The position numbers and the translations under genes were made by a program. Of a stretch of DNA of 64,000 bases, positions 49,038-57,987 are shown piece by piece. The stretch lies in NCBI GenBank assembly GCA_009838645.1, contig VXRC01000002.1:62407-126406 (forward strand), read 5' to 3'. Source of the stretch: Gemmatimonadota bacterium (GTDB lineage: Bacteria; JAAXHH01). Numbering within the stretch: position 1 is the stretch's first letter; each line of letters starts with the position of its first letter. Below the pieces are notes generated by a model. That model saw nothing but the letters and a program-made list of their open reading frames with translations. It had not been told where the DNA came from and searched no databases.

Positions 49038-51386
49038 CTATTCTGACATGGCCTGTCCGAAGGGTATGGACATGCCGAAAGTGACGTTGCGGCCCGGATT
49101 GTCGATGTAGTACCTGAAACGGCTCAGGTAGTCCCGGTACCGCTGGTTGAACAGGTTGCGAACGCCGAATTGCACGCGCACGGGCTGGTCGGCCACGGCT
49201 ATTTCAGCGTGCAGGTCCAGGTCGAAGAGCTCGTAGCCGGCCGGCGGGTCCGCATAGTCGATGCCTTCGGGAAAGTTGTCCTGCCTCAAGACGAAACGGC
49301 CTTCGAAACCAATGCCGGCGTCGAGGAGCCGCCCGCCGGTGGGCAGGTGGAAACTCAAGCCGGCGATGAACCGGGTGGCCGGCATCTGGTACAGGGGCTG
49401 GCGTTCCGCCGTGTTCCGCCCACGAACGAACGAGGCGGACAGATGGGTGTCGATGTGCGGTGTCAGTTCGTACTCCAGGTACCCGTCGAATCCCTGGATC
49501 ACCGCGTCGGACTGGACGTAGGTGAATTTGGGAAATGCGCCCCTTATGGTTAAGACGAGATCGTCCGCCGGCAACAGCGAGATGTAGTTGCTGTATTGGG
49601 AACGGAAAAGCCCCAGCTCGCCACGGCCCCGGTCCCCCTGGTACCGCAAGGTCAGGTCCGTGTTCAGGCTCGATTCCGTGCCCAGTTCCTTGTCCCCGAT
49701 CTCGAACTGCGCCGTGCCGTGGTGGACGCCGTGGCTGTACAGTTCGTTCACCCCTGGAGGCCGCCAGGCCCGGCCGACGTTGGCGGCGATGGCCACATCC
49801 GGTGTCAACTCGTAGATCAGGCCGAGCACACCGGTCATGTTGCTGTAGGTGAAAACGCCGCCATCCACGATCTCGGTGGCGCGGCGACCCGTGTTCGAGT
49901 AGATCTCCATCCACCGGTAGTCGTAACGCAGTCCGGTCTCCACCGTCGTTTTTCCCTTCGTCCAGGACTCCAGGGCGAACACGCCGGCACTGTAGGCCAG
50001 AAAGTCGGGAATCAGGAAACCGGTACTGAAGCGCTTGTTCTCCTGGCGCATGCCGCTGACGCCGACTTTTCCGTACCAGTTTCCGAAGTTGCGGTGCTGG
50101 AAGATCGCGTCGCCGCTGTGGGTCTGCAGCCCCTGGGAGAAGCCGGGTCTGGCCACCCCGCCGCTCCTGGCGTGGGAGTCCCATTCCTCCCGCCGGTTGT
50201 ATTGTTGTCCGTACCGGAGTTCGAGATTGCCCTTCCCTTCAAAACGTACAAGGGATCGAACGGAAAGGAGATCGTGGTCCACCCGCTGGCGCGGATTATC
50301 GATTTCGTAGGTGAAGGTGCCCACGATGGTCGGCTCGCCGCGCTCGATGGACCTTCGCAGGTCCGTGGTGTTGCCGATGTGGGCCCCTTTGAAGATCCCG
50401 ATCCAGGTACCGAAATGGCTGAAGTAGGCTTCGGTGTCCACGCGGTCCGATGTATAGCCCAGCGCCATCGAATAGTCCCGCTCGTCGAACCCGGAATTCC
50501 GTATGACGTGGACCGGCGCGTGGGCGTCGCCCGCCCGGCGCAGGCTGCCCTGGACCCGCCACTTGAGTCCCCCCAGCTGCCGCAGGGCGCCCTGAAGGAG
50601 CAATGAACCCGCGCCTTGCCGGTTGTTGGAGAAAAGATTCGTGTTGATCCGGCCGCCCATGCCCGGCCTCGTGGGCAGTTCCGGCGGTTCGATGCGGATG
50701 ACGCCGCCGATGGCGCCGGCGCCGTATTGCACGCCGGCGGCGCCCTTGAGCACCTCGATGCGGGCCGGGGAAAAGGGATCGATCTCCGGGGCGTGGTCTC
50801 CGCCCCACTGCTGTCCTTCCTGGGTGATGCCGGCGTTGAGCACCAGCACGCGGGCACTGTGGACGCCTCGCAGCACAGGTTTCGATACGGCCGGCCCCGT
50901 AGTCAGGGAGGTTACGCCTGGCAGGGATTCCAGTGTCTCGCCCACCGTCTGTCCCCGCCGCTCTTCCAGGTCGGAGAGGGGGAGGACGAGGACGGACTGG
51001 CTGGACCCGGTGAGTTCGCCCGCCAGGTCCCGGTCGCCGGTGACGGTGACCTCCCCGCCGAGCAGCGCCTCAGGCTGCATGCTGACTTCAAGCACCTTCG
51101 GCTCGGTTTCGGAGACGACCACCTCGCTTCGGATCGTTCGGTAACCGACGAACCGGAACTCGATCGTGTGCCTGCCCTCCGGCACGTTCTCCAAGCGAAA
51201 CCGGCCTTCCTGGTCGGAGAACGCTCCGATCTCGAGATCGGGCAGGATTACGGTCACCGCCGGCAGTGGCTCTCCAGTCTCGTTCAGCACCTTGCCGCTC
51301 ACCGTGGCGGCATGCGCTTCGACCGGAAGGACCAGGCAGGACACGGCTATCGCCAGGATGACGCTCAGGGTTTTCATTACATTCAT
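49038..51386 (-). CDS. TonB-dependent receptor, cassette copy 2
   Basis: The 782-residue receptor is the tandem paralogue of the one at 45123. It has a signal peptide (VLPVEAHAA), CarboxypepD_reg-like domain (VSGKVLNETGEPLPAVTVIL), plug (QTVGETLESLPGVTSLTTGPA, HSARVLVLNAGITQEGQQWG) and barrel ending VTFGMSIPFGQAMSE. Most differences are conservative and cluster in barrel strands and loops such as DSHARSGGVARPGFSQGLQ. Its own start ATG 51386 is followed by a second methionine at codon 4. It follows its lipoprotein by 97 bp. Retention of both copies suggests either dosage or slightly different ligands. Confidence 0.9.
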   Translation of the reverse strand: MNVMKTLSVILAIAVSCLVLPVEAHAATVSGKVLNETGEPLPAVTVILPDLEIGAFSDQEGRFRLENVPEGRHTIEFRFVGYRTIRSEVVVSETEPKVLEVSMQPEALLGGEVTVTGDRDLAGELTGSSQSVLVLPLSDLEERRGQTVGETLESLPGVTSLTTGPAVSKPVLRGVHSARVLVLNAGITQEGQQWGGDHAPEIDPFSPARIEVLKGAAGVQYGAGAIGGVIRIEPPELPTRPGMGGRINTNLFSNNRQGAGSLLLQGALRQLGGLKWRVQGSLRRAGDAHAPVHVIRNSGFDERDYSMALGYTSDRVDTEAYFSHFGTWIGIFKGAHIGNTTDLRRSIERGEPTIVGTFTYEIDNPRQRVDHDLLSVRSLVRFEGKGNLELRYGQQYNRREEWDSHARSGGVARPGFSQGLQTHSGDAIFQHRNFGNWYGKVGVSGMRQENKRFSTGFLIPDFLAYSAGVFALESWTKGKTTVETGLRYDYRWMEIYSNTGRRATEIVDGGVFTYSNMTGVLGLIYELTPDVAIAANVGRAWRPPGVNELYSHGVHHGTAQFEIGDKELGTESSLNTDLTLRYQGDRGRGELGLFRSQYSNYISLLPADDLVLTIRGAFPKFTYVQSDAVIQGFDGYLEYELTPHIDTHLSASFVRGRNTAERQPLYQMPATRFIAGLSFHLPTGGRLLDAGIGFEGRFVLRQDNFPEGIDYADPPAGYELFDLDLHAEIAVADQPVRVQFGVRNLFNQRYRDYLSRFRYYIDNPGRNVTFGMSIPFGQAMSE

Positions 51387-51483
51387 GGGAAACCCTCAGG
51401 CGCGCGATTCCGCGAACAGATCACTCTGCAAGCAACTCACACTGCATTAAGACTACTTAACGTGTTAAATGCTACCAGACGTA

Positions 51484-52137
51484 TTAACGCACGAGGACTT
51501 CGAAGGTCACGTCGATGTCGGTCTCGTCGCTCCGGTTTACGCCGTCCTTGGGTGATTCATCGTAGTGACTCAGAATGATTTGGAACTGGCCGTTCTGCGC
51601 ATTGTCCGGCACAGAAAGGGTGAACGCGAGTCCAACGGGATGATCCGCTCCCGAATTCGACACGTAGTCGGATTCCTTGTCCGCATATTCCACGGTGGCC
51701 GCTGAGAATCCCCCGAGGGTTTTAAAGAAGAACTGGTGGGCCTCTGCTTCCTCCTCCACCTCCTCGGTGATGTTCTCCGGCGGAGTTTCGGTCTCGTTCA
51801 ATACCTGGACCATACCGTTGTAATCCGTTCCGGCGGTTACGGCCAGCACGTCCACGACCGGCGCGTTGCCGCCTTCGCCGTCGAGGTCACGGAACCGCAC
51901 GATGATCGGCGATCCTCCGCCACTGGGCGTAATGGTGAGCGCGAGCGTCGTGATGAGTTCTTCTTCGCCCGGTCCGTGGTCGTGGTCGTCGTCATGGTCG
52001 TCTTCCTCATGTTCTTCCGGATCGGCGGGACCGGTCGGACTGGCGTCGTCATCATCGGCGCAGCCGAAGGTCAACGCTGCGGAGACGAATACCGCGGCGG
52101 TCAGTATGGATAGTACGTTCCAGTGATGCCTGAACAT
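51484..52137 (-). CDS. Asp/His-rich lipoprotein, cassette copy 2
   Basis: The 217-residue protein is the paralogue of the one at 47554: lipobox LTFGC (Cys26), an acidic/His run EEHEEDDHDDDHDHGPGEE, then TTLALTITPSGGGSPIIVRF, DLDGEGGNAPVVDVLAV, ETETPPENITEEVEEEAE and AHQFFFKTLGGFSAATVEYA. The acidic/His run is less regular than in copy 1, while the beta domain is well kept. It sits between the small His/Cys gene and its receptor, as in copy 1. A metal role is inferred from composition only. Confidence 0.75.
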   Translation of the reverse strand: MFRHHWNVLSILTAAVFVSAALTFGCADDDDASPTGPADPEEHEEDDHDDDHDHGPGEEELITTLALTITPSGGGSPIIVRFRDLDGEGGNAPVVDVLAVTAGTDYNGMVQVLNETETPPENITEEVEEEAEAHQFFFKTLGGFSAATVEYADKESDYVSNSGADHPVGLAFTLSVPDNAQNGQFQIILSHYDESPKDGVNRSDETDIDVTFEVLVR

Positions 52138-52261
52138 ATCGAGCTTCTCCTCAATGTGTTGCGTAGCGTGGGTTGAATGGATGCTGCTGTCTGAATCAAA
52201 CGGCTATTGCGATTATGCACTTGCCAACGGTCTCGATCCGGGCCGGCGTCAGGACCGGTGC

Positions 52262-52324
52262 GACCATGATCGGTGCTACCTCGACCATGATCAGTGCTAC
52301 CTCGACCGGGATCAGCGCGGCCAG
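52262..52324 (-). repeat. Three 21-bp tandem repeats upstream of lipoprotein copy 2
   Basis: GACCATGATCGGTGCTACCTC is repeated with one change and then a diverged third unit, 125 bp upstream of the lipoprotein start in the 318-bp gap (52138-52455). No gene is supported there. Confidence 0.85.
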
Positions 52325-52455
52325 CGTCGGGACCGTCTTCAAATCCTATGCCGAGCCGGTGAACGGCCTGGACGAAATGAATCGGTAAAGTTTGTTATGG
52401 TCGCGGACCGTGCCGAGTGGATTTGGCGATCGGCCGGAGCCTGCGGAGTGTCAGG

Positions 52456-52725
52456 TCAGGGAAGGGGCGGTGCGCGGTTGAGGTGCTGCGCGTTTCGTGT
52501 CTGGGGGTACCCGGTTTCAGGCGCGCCGGCCACGAAGCCGACCATCGCGTGGTCCGGGGGCGAATCAGGCGAATCTTCTAGCACCGCGGAGGATGCGGCA
52601 CCTAAAAGACACCCCTGGCAGTGGTCGGCATTCGCGGCGTCCGATTCCAGTCCATGACAGTGATGCGGCGGACTGGTGAAAAGAAAGGCGAATACCAGGA
52701 CGAAGGAGAGCGTAAGCAGTTTCAT
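52456..52725 (-). CDS. Small secreted His/Cys-rich protein, cassette copy 2 (DUF2946-like)
   Basis: The 89-residue protein has a signal peptide (MKLLTLSFVLVFAFLFTSPP), then HHCHGLESDAANADHCQGC and a tail LNRAPPLP. Its length equals copy 1, and the first seven residues and the HCQxC and RAPPLP motifs are identical. I chose ATG 52725 to match copy 1; a further ATG at 52770 would add 15 residues. The TTGACA at 52832-52827 on the minus strand could drive the cassette from the divergent region with the ABC operon. Confidence 0.6.
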   Translation of the reverse strand: MKLLTLSFVLVFAFLFTSPPHHCHGLESDAANADHCQGCLLGAASSAVLEDSPDSPPDHAMVGFVAGAPETGYPQTRNAQHLNRAPPLP

Positions 52726-52861
52726 GCCGGACTCGTCACGCGGAAAACGGACCCATCCAATATGGTGCAACTTTCGGGATTTTTAGCTTGTTTCAGTCAC
52801 GTAATATTGCGCCAATTCAGCCGATTTGTCAAGTGATTTCGCGCCTTCGCACAATACGGAC

Positions 52862-52890
52862 TTGACACGGACAGGGCCCCTTGTTATTAT
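52862..52890 (+). promoter_or_regulatory. Sigma70-like promoter for the ABC operon
   Basis: TTGACA (52862-52867), a 17-nt spacer and TATTAT (52885-52890) face the ABC operon with about 75-85 nt of leader. On the other strand a TTGACA at 52832-52827 lies back to back with it, facing the TonB cassette. Confidence 0.7.
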
Positions 52891-52982
52891 CCGACGCCGC
52901 GAAAAAAGCAACGCGAAAAATGCGCGGACATCTGCTTTTAAGCGCAAGAAAAGGAGCGAGAACAGGGGTGTCCGGGAAAACC

Positions 52983-53777
52983 ATGATTGAAGCGAAGGGC
53001 CTATGCAAGTACTACGGTTCCTTCGTCGCCGTGCAAGACATCTCCTTTACCATACCCGAGGGCCAGATCGTGGCCTTCCTCGGACCGAACGGCGCGGGCA
53101 AGTCCACGACGATGAAGATCCTCAGCGGCTACCTGGGCGCCAGCGCGGGCACCGCGGCCATCGCCGGACTCGACGTGAGACGGGACCGCCTCTCCATGTC
53201 GAGGCGTCTTGGATACCTCCCGGAGAACGGTCCGCTGTACCAGAACATGACACCGCTGGAACTCCTGCGGTTCTTCGGCGAAGCCCGTGGTCTCGATCGA
53301 CTCCGGCTGTCCGAGCGCCTGGATTACGTCATCGACCGGTGCAGCCTCCACGAAGCGCTCGAAAAGCCCATCGACAAGCTTTCCCGGGGCAACAAGCAGC
53401 GGGTCGGTCTGGCGCAGGCCTTGCTCCACGACCCCGATGTGCTCATCATGGACGAACCGACCGCCGGGCTCGATCCAAACCAGATCCGGGACTTCCGCCA
53501 GGATATCCGGTTGCTCGGGCAGACCAGGACCATCCTGCTTTCCACCCACATCCTGCAGGAAGTGGACCTCATCGCCGACCGCGTTCTCCTGATCAACGAG
53601 GGCAGGATAGTCTTCGATGGCCCGCCTGACGATCTGCGTCGTGGCGGATCGCTCGAAGCGTCTTTCCACGCCCTTACCGGACACGACGGGGAGGCGGACG
53701 CCAGAGGCCAGGCGGACGCCAATGACGAGACCGGCGCGCAAAACGAGACTGACGCGACCGGGGAGGAGGACGAATGA
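52983..53777 (+). CDS. ABC transporter ATP-binding protein (GldA-like)
   Basis: The 264-residue ATPase has Walker A GPNGAGKST (34-42), the ABC signature LSRGNKQR (133-140), Walker B VLIMDEPTAGLDP (153-165) and the H-loop STHILQEVD. It is closest in kind to GldA/ABC-2 type subunits. ATG 52983 begins at the first strand (MIEAKGLCKYYG). A GTG at 52968 with AAGGAG upstream would add five residues and is a serious alternative. The C-terminal 30 residues are a hydrophilic repeat-like tail (ADARGQADANDETGAQ). Its stop overlaps the permease start (ATGA). Confidence 0.85.
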   Translation: MIEAKGLCKYYGSFVAVQDISFTIPEGQIVAFLGPNGAGKSTTMKILSGYLGASAGTAAIAGLDVRRDRLSMSRRLGYLPENGPLYQNMTPLELLRFFGEARGLDRLRLSERLDYVIDRCSLHEALEKPIDKLSRGNKQRVGLAQALLHDPDVLIMDEPTAGLDPNQIRDFRQDIRLLGQTRTILLSTHILQEVDLIADRVLLINEGRIVFDGPPDDLRRGGSLEASFHALTGHDGEADARGQADANDETGAQNETDATGEEDE

Positions 53778-56533
53778 ACCTCGGCCCGGCAAGCCGGCTC
53801 AACGTCCAGCTGGTGGCGGCCATCGTCCGCAGGGACCTGCGCCTGGCCTTCAGCAATCCCACGGGATACGTCTTCGTAACGCTGTTCATCTTCCTCAGCG
53901 CGGCCGCCGCGTTCTGGCAGGTCCCGTTCTTCCTGAACAACCTGGCGAACCTCGACCAGCTGAACGCCGTGTTCCCCTACCTGCTGCTCTTCTTCATCCC
54001 GGCGCTGACCATGGGCGTCTGGGCCGAGGAAACCCGGCAGGGAACGGATGAACTGCTGCTTACGCTCCCGGCGACGGACCTGGAAATCGTCCTGGGCAAA
54101 TACCTCTCGGTGGTGGGCGTCTATACGGCCTCGCTCGTGCTGTCCCTGACCCACGTGCTGGTCCTGATGTTTCTCGGCAGTCCCGACCTCGGGCTCATGG
54201 CCGGAAATTACCTCGGATACTGGCTCGCCGGCGCCGCCCTCATCTCCGTCGGCATGCTGGCGTCCCTGCTGACCTCGCACGTCACCATCGCCTTCATCCT
54301 CGGCGCGCTGTTCTGCGCCGCCTTCGTACTCATCGGACCCATCGCCGGCGGAATCAGCGACGGACTGCGGAGCCTGCTGTCGCCCCTGGGGTTATTTACC
54401 GCCTTCGACGACTTCGCGCGCGGCGTCGTCAGTTTCTCCGGACTGGTCCACTTCGTCTCCGTCGCCGGTCTGATGCTGTATCTCAACGTGGTGCTGATCG
54501 GTCGGCGCCACTGGCCCGTGCAGGCCGGCGGATACCGGATGGGGATCCACCACGGCGCGAGGGCGGCGGCCCTCGTGGCGGTGGTAATCGGACTGAACGT
54601 CATCCTGGGCCGGGCGGGTGTCCGCCTGGACGTAACCGCCGAAGGACTCCATTCGCTTTCCGACGAGACCGTGCAGATGCTGTCTGAGCTGGATCCGGAG
54701 CGTCCCGTGTTCATCCAGGCCTTCGTAAGTCCGGAGGTGCCGGAGTCCTACATACAGACCCGATCGAGCCTGATCGACGTGCTCAAGGAGCTGGACGCCG
54801 TGGGCGGCAGCCGGGTCCAGGTACGGATCCAGGCCACGGAGATGTACTCTCCCGAGGCCCGGGAGGCCCGTGACCGGTTCGGAATCACCCCCCGCGAGCT
54901 GCCGGACCTGCGCAGCGCCCGGTCGGGGTTCACGAACGTCTTCGCCGGGATCGCCGTCACCTGCGGCCCGGAGGAACAGGTGATCGGGTTCCTGGACACC
55001 GGACTCCCCGTCGAGTACGAACTGGTGCGCAGCCTGCGCGTGGCCGCCCGGGCGGACCGTGCGAAACTCGGCATCCTCGCCACGGAAGTGCGGCTCTTCG
55101 GGGGATTCGATTTCAACACCATGCAAAGCCGACAGCCCTGGGCCATGACCGAAGAGCTGCGCAAGCAGTACGACGTGGTGCAGGTCCAGCCCCAGGAGGA
55201 CTATCCCGACGACCTGGACGTGCTTCTGGCCGCCCTGCCCAACACCCTGACCCAGCCTGAAATGGACCGGCTGACGGAATACATCGCATCGGGGAACCCC
55301 ACGTTGCTCCTGACGGACCCGCTGCCCTCCTTCAACCTGGCCCTTTCCCCTTCCGAGCAGAAGGGCGCAAGCGCCAATCCCTTCGCCGGCAACCAGCAGC
55401 CCGCTCCCGTGCCGAAGGGCGATATCCAGGGCCTGCTGCGCGGGTTCGGCGTGGAATGGACCCCCGGCCTGATCGTATGGGACCAGTATAACCCCCATCC
55501 CGGCATGGCCCACCTCCCGCCGGAAGTGGTCTTCGCGTCCCCGGGCAATGAGAATCCGGACACCTTCAACCAGGAAGCCGTCAGCACCGCTTCGCTGCAG
55601 GAACTCGTCTTCATCTTCCCGGGCCGGCTGCAGCATACCGGTTCGGCGGACTTTACGTTTACGCCCCTGGTGCAAAGCGGTATCATGTCGGGGCTGACCG
55701 CCTATTCCCAGCTCGTTCAGCGCAACTTCTTCGGCGGTTCGCAACTGGTGCTCACCAATATCCCGCGGCGCGCAACCCAGAACGCCTACACGGTGGCGGC
55801 CCACGTCACGGGCAACGCGGACGGCACGGCAGGTGAGCGCGGTGATGAGCGCGCGGCCGGAGAAGGCACGGCCGGGGAAGGCGTGGCCGGGGACGACGCG
55901 ACCGGAACCGGAGTACATACGCCGGTCAACCTGGCCGTCGTGGCCGACGTGGATTTCGCTTCGCAGCAGTTCTTCGATATCCGCCGCATGGGCGCCGCCG
56001 GGCTGAGCTTCGACAACGTCACCTTCTTCCTCAACCTCATGGACGTTCTGGTCGGTGACGAGTCCTTCATCGCCCTGCGCAGCAAGCGGGTGCGATACCG
56101 CACGCTCGAGACCGTCGAAAGGCAGACCATGGCCTACACGGAGCAGCGGGTCAGGGACGAGGACGCCGCCGAGGAGGAGGCGCAGGCGGCGTTGGACCAG
56201 GCCCGCCGCCGGCTCACGGCCCGCGTGGACGAGGTCCGCCAGCGGACCGACCTGGACGAACAGACCCGGCGGATCATGGTACGCAACCTGGAGGAAGTGG
56301 AGAACCGGCGGTTCGAGACGCTGCAGACCAATATCGAGGCTGATAAGGAAGCCCGAATTCAGGAAAGCAAGGAGATGATGGAAAGCCAGATCCGTCTGAT
56401 CCAGAACACCATCAAGAACCTGGCCGCCCTGCTTCCGCCCGTGCCGGTCTTTCTGCTGGGCGTATTCATCTTCCTCCGGCGCAGGCGTCGCGAGAACGAA
56501 GCGGCCGCCGCCGCGCGGCGGCTGAGGAGTTGA
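53774..56533 (+). CDS. Fused ABC-2 permease and GldG-like auxiliary protein
   Basis: This 919-residue protein merges two usually separate subunits. Residues 1-240 are an ABC-2 permease with about six helices (RRDLRLAFSNPTGYVFVTLF, WAEETRQGTDELLLTLPATD). After a linking helix (about 260-280), residues 285-800 are a GldG-type extracytoplasmic domain (LHSLSDETVQMLSELDPERP, DDLDVLLAALPNTLTQPEMD). A coiled coil (about 800-880) and a last helix (VPVFLLGVFIFLRRRR) follow. An Ala/Gly/Glu-rich insertion near 680-710 (GTAGERGDERAAGEGTAGEG) comes from DNA repeats. It pairs with the GldA-like ATPase and DUF4340. In other bacteria such sets serve gliding or export; the substrate is unknown. Confidence 0.85.
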   Translation: MNLGPASRLNVQLVAAIVRRDLRLAFSNPTGYVFVTLFIFLSAAAAFWQVPFFLNNLANLDQLNAVFPYLLLFFIPALTMGVWAEETRQGTDELLLTLPATDLEIVLGKYLSVVGVYTASLVLSLTHVLVLMFLGSPDLGLMAGNYLGYWLAGAALISVGMLASLLTSHVTIAFILGALFCAAFVLIGPIAGGISDGLRSLLSPLGLFTAFDDFARGVVSFSGLVHFVSVAGLMLYLNVVLIGRRHWPVQAGGYRMGIHHGARAAALVAVVIGLNVILGRAGVRLDVTAEGLHSLSDETVQMLSELDPERPVFIQAFVSPEVPESYIQTRSSLIDVLKELDAVGGSRVQVRIQATEMYSPEAREARDRFGITPRELPDLRSARSGFTNVFAGIAVTCGPEEQVIGFLDTGLPVEYELVRSLRVAARADRAKLGILATEVRLFGGFDFNTMQSRQPWAMTEELRKQYDVVQVQPQEDYPDDLDVLLAALPNTLTQPEMDRLTEYIASGNPTLLLTDPLPSFNLALSPSEQKGASANPFAGNQQPAPVPKGDIQGLLRGFGVEWTPGLIVWDQYNPHPGMAHLPPEVVFASPGNENPDTFNQEAVSTASLQELVFIFPGRLQHTGSADFTFTPLVQSGIMSGLTAYSQLVQRNFFGGSQLVLTNIPRRATQNAYTVAAHVTGNADGTAGERGDERAAGEGTAGEGVAGDDATGTGVHTPVNLAVVADVDFASQQFFDIRRMGAAGLSFDNVTFFLNLMDVLVGDESFIALRSKRVRYRTLETVERQTMAYTEQRVRDEDAAEEEAQAALDQARRRLTARVDEVRQRTDLDEQTRRIMVRNLEEVENRRFETLQTNIEADKEARIQESKEMMESQIRLIQNTIKNLAALLPPVPVFLLGVFIFLRRRRRENEAAAAARRLRS

Positions 56534-56535
56534 CC

Positions 56536-57987
56536 ATGGACGAAACACGCAAGACCCTGGCCTTCGTCGCCGCGGCGGCCGTGGTAACCGCCGCCGCTTT
56601 CCTCGCGGCTCCGGCCGACCCGACGCCGGAAGCGTTCTCTGACCGCGGCGAGGCTTTCTTTCCTGACTTCGTCGATCCGAACGACGCGGTCTCCCTCGAA
56701 GTCATCGACTTCGACGAAGCGACCGGAGGCATCGACGCCTTCAGCGTGGTGTTCAAAGGCACGCGCTGGCGCATTCCCTCCCATCACAACTACCCCGCCG
56801 ACGACAAGGACCGCCTGGCCCGCACGGCCGCCGGGCTCATCGAGGTCCGCAAGGACGACGTGGTCGCCGAGATCGCCGCGGACCACGAAGCCCTGGGGGT
56901 GGTGGACCCGCTGGACGAGTCGATCGCCTCCCTGTCCGGACGCGGCAAGCGGGTTACGATCAAGGATGGAAACGACAACCTGCTCGCCGACCTCATCGTC
57001 GGCAGGAACGTCCCGGGCCGGGAAGGCCAGTACCGGTACCTCCGGGTGCCCGGCCAGAAGCGGACCTACGCGGCGCGGTTCGACGTGGACGTATCCTCCC
57101 GATTCGGCGACTGGATCGAAAAAGACCTGCTGGAAGTGGACCAGGCACGGATCGAACAGGTGATTCTTAAAGACTACTCCATAGACGAAGGAACCCGCAT
57201 GCTGGACCAGCGCGACACGATCGTGCTTTCGAAAGGGGACCCCGACTGGACGGTCAACCGCATGCGGACCGGGCAGAAGGTCGACGCGGTGAAGATGGAA
57301 GACCTGCTCAAGGCACTGGACGAGTTGACCATCGTGGGCGTCCGGCCCAAGCCCGCCGGTCTATCCCGGAGCCTGGACGACAACGACGAAGGCATCAGCA
57401 TCACCCGCAGCGATCTGGCCTCGCTGCAGCAGAAGGGCTACTACTTCACGGGGGACGGCCAGCTGGTCTCCAACGAAGGCGAGACCCAGGTCCGCACGGA
57501 GGACGGCGTCCTCTACACACTGCGGTTCGGGGAGATCGTATACGGCGCCGGAGATGAGGTCACGGCCGGCCTGGGCGGCGCGGGTGGGTCCGGCGGCTCG
57601 GGCAGCCCCGACGACCTGGGCGGCACGGGCGCCGGAAGCCTGGGCGGTTCGGTCGGTCCTGGCGGCTTTGGAGCCGGAACCCCCGCGGGACCGGGCGAGA
57701 ACCGGTACCTGTTCATCACGACCGGATTCGACGCCGGCCGCTTCCCGGAACCCCCCAGGCCCGCCGACCTGGGTTTCCAGGCCCGGGCGGATTCCCTCTG
57801 GACCGATGCCGACCGGACCAATGCCGATCTCCACGAAAGACACGAGACCTGGCGGCAGCGCGTCGATACGGGACGCCGGACTTCCGCGGAACTGAACACC
57901 CGTTTCGCCCAGTGGTACTACGTCATATCCGCGGAGAGCTTCGACCGGATCCGCCTGAGGCGCACCGATCTGGTAACCTTCGAGTAG
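56536..57987 (+). CDS. DUF4340 protein (ABC system partner)
   Basis: The 483-residue protein has an N-terminal membrane helix (TLAFVAAAAVVTAAAFLAAP) and DUF4340 blocks: VIDFDEATGGIDAFSVVFKG, DEALGVVDPLD-like ADHEALGVVDPLDESI, LLADLIVGRNVPGREGQYRY, YAARFDVDVSSRFGDWIEKD and DPDWTVNRM. DUF4340 proteins regularly follow GldG-like genes. ATG 56536 has GAGGAG six bases upstream and overlaps nothing; the previous stop is at 56533. A Gly/Ser-rich stretch (about 345-395, GGAGGSGGSGSPDDLGG) separates the last two blocks. It would sit in the periplasm as an accessory of the ABC system. Confidence 0.85.
   Translation: MDETRKTLAFVAAAAVVTAAAFLAAPADPTPEAFSDRGEAFFPDFVDPNDAVSLEVIDFDEATGGIDAFSVVFKGTRWRIPSHHNYPADDKDRLARTAAGLIEVRKDDVVAEIAADHEALGVVDPLDESIASLSGRGKRVTIKDGNDNLLADLIVGRNVPGREGQYRYLRVPGQKRTYAARFDVDVSSRFGDWIEKDLLEVDQARIEQVILKDYSIDEGTRMLDQRDTIVLSKGDPDWTVNRMRTGQKVDAVKMEDLLKALDELTIVGVRPKPAGLSRSLDDNDEGISITRSDLASLQQKGYYFTGDGQLVSNEGETQVRTEDGVLYTLRFGEIVYGAGDEVTAGLGGAGGSGGSGSPDDLGGTGAGSLGGSVGPGGFGAGTPAGPGENRYLFITTGFDAGRFPEPPRPADLGFQARADSLWTDADRTNADLHERHETWRQRVDTGRRTSAELNTRFAQWYYVISAESFDRIRLRRTDLVTFE

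Noticed and set aside
54392-56548. 718-codon minus-strand frame over the GldFG fusion
   Set aside because: Antisense artefact; the plus strand has helices, conserved blocks and operon overlaps.
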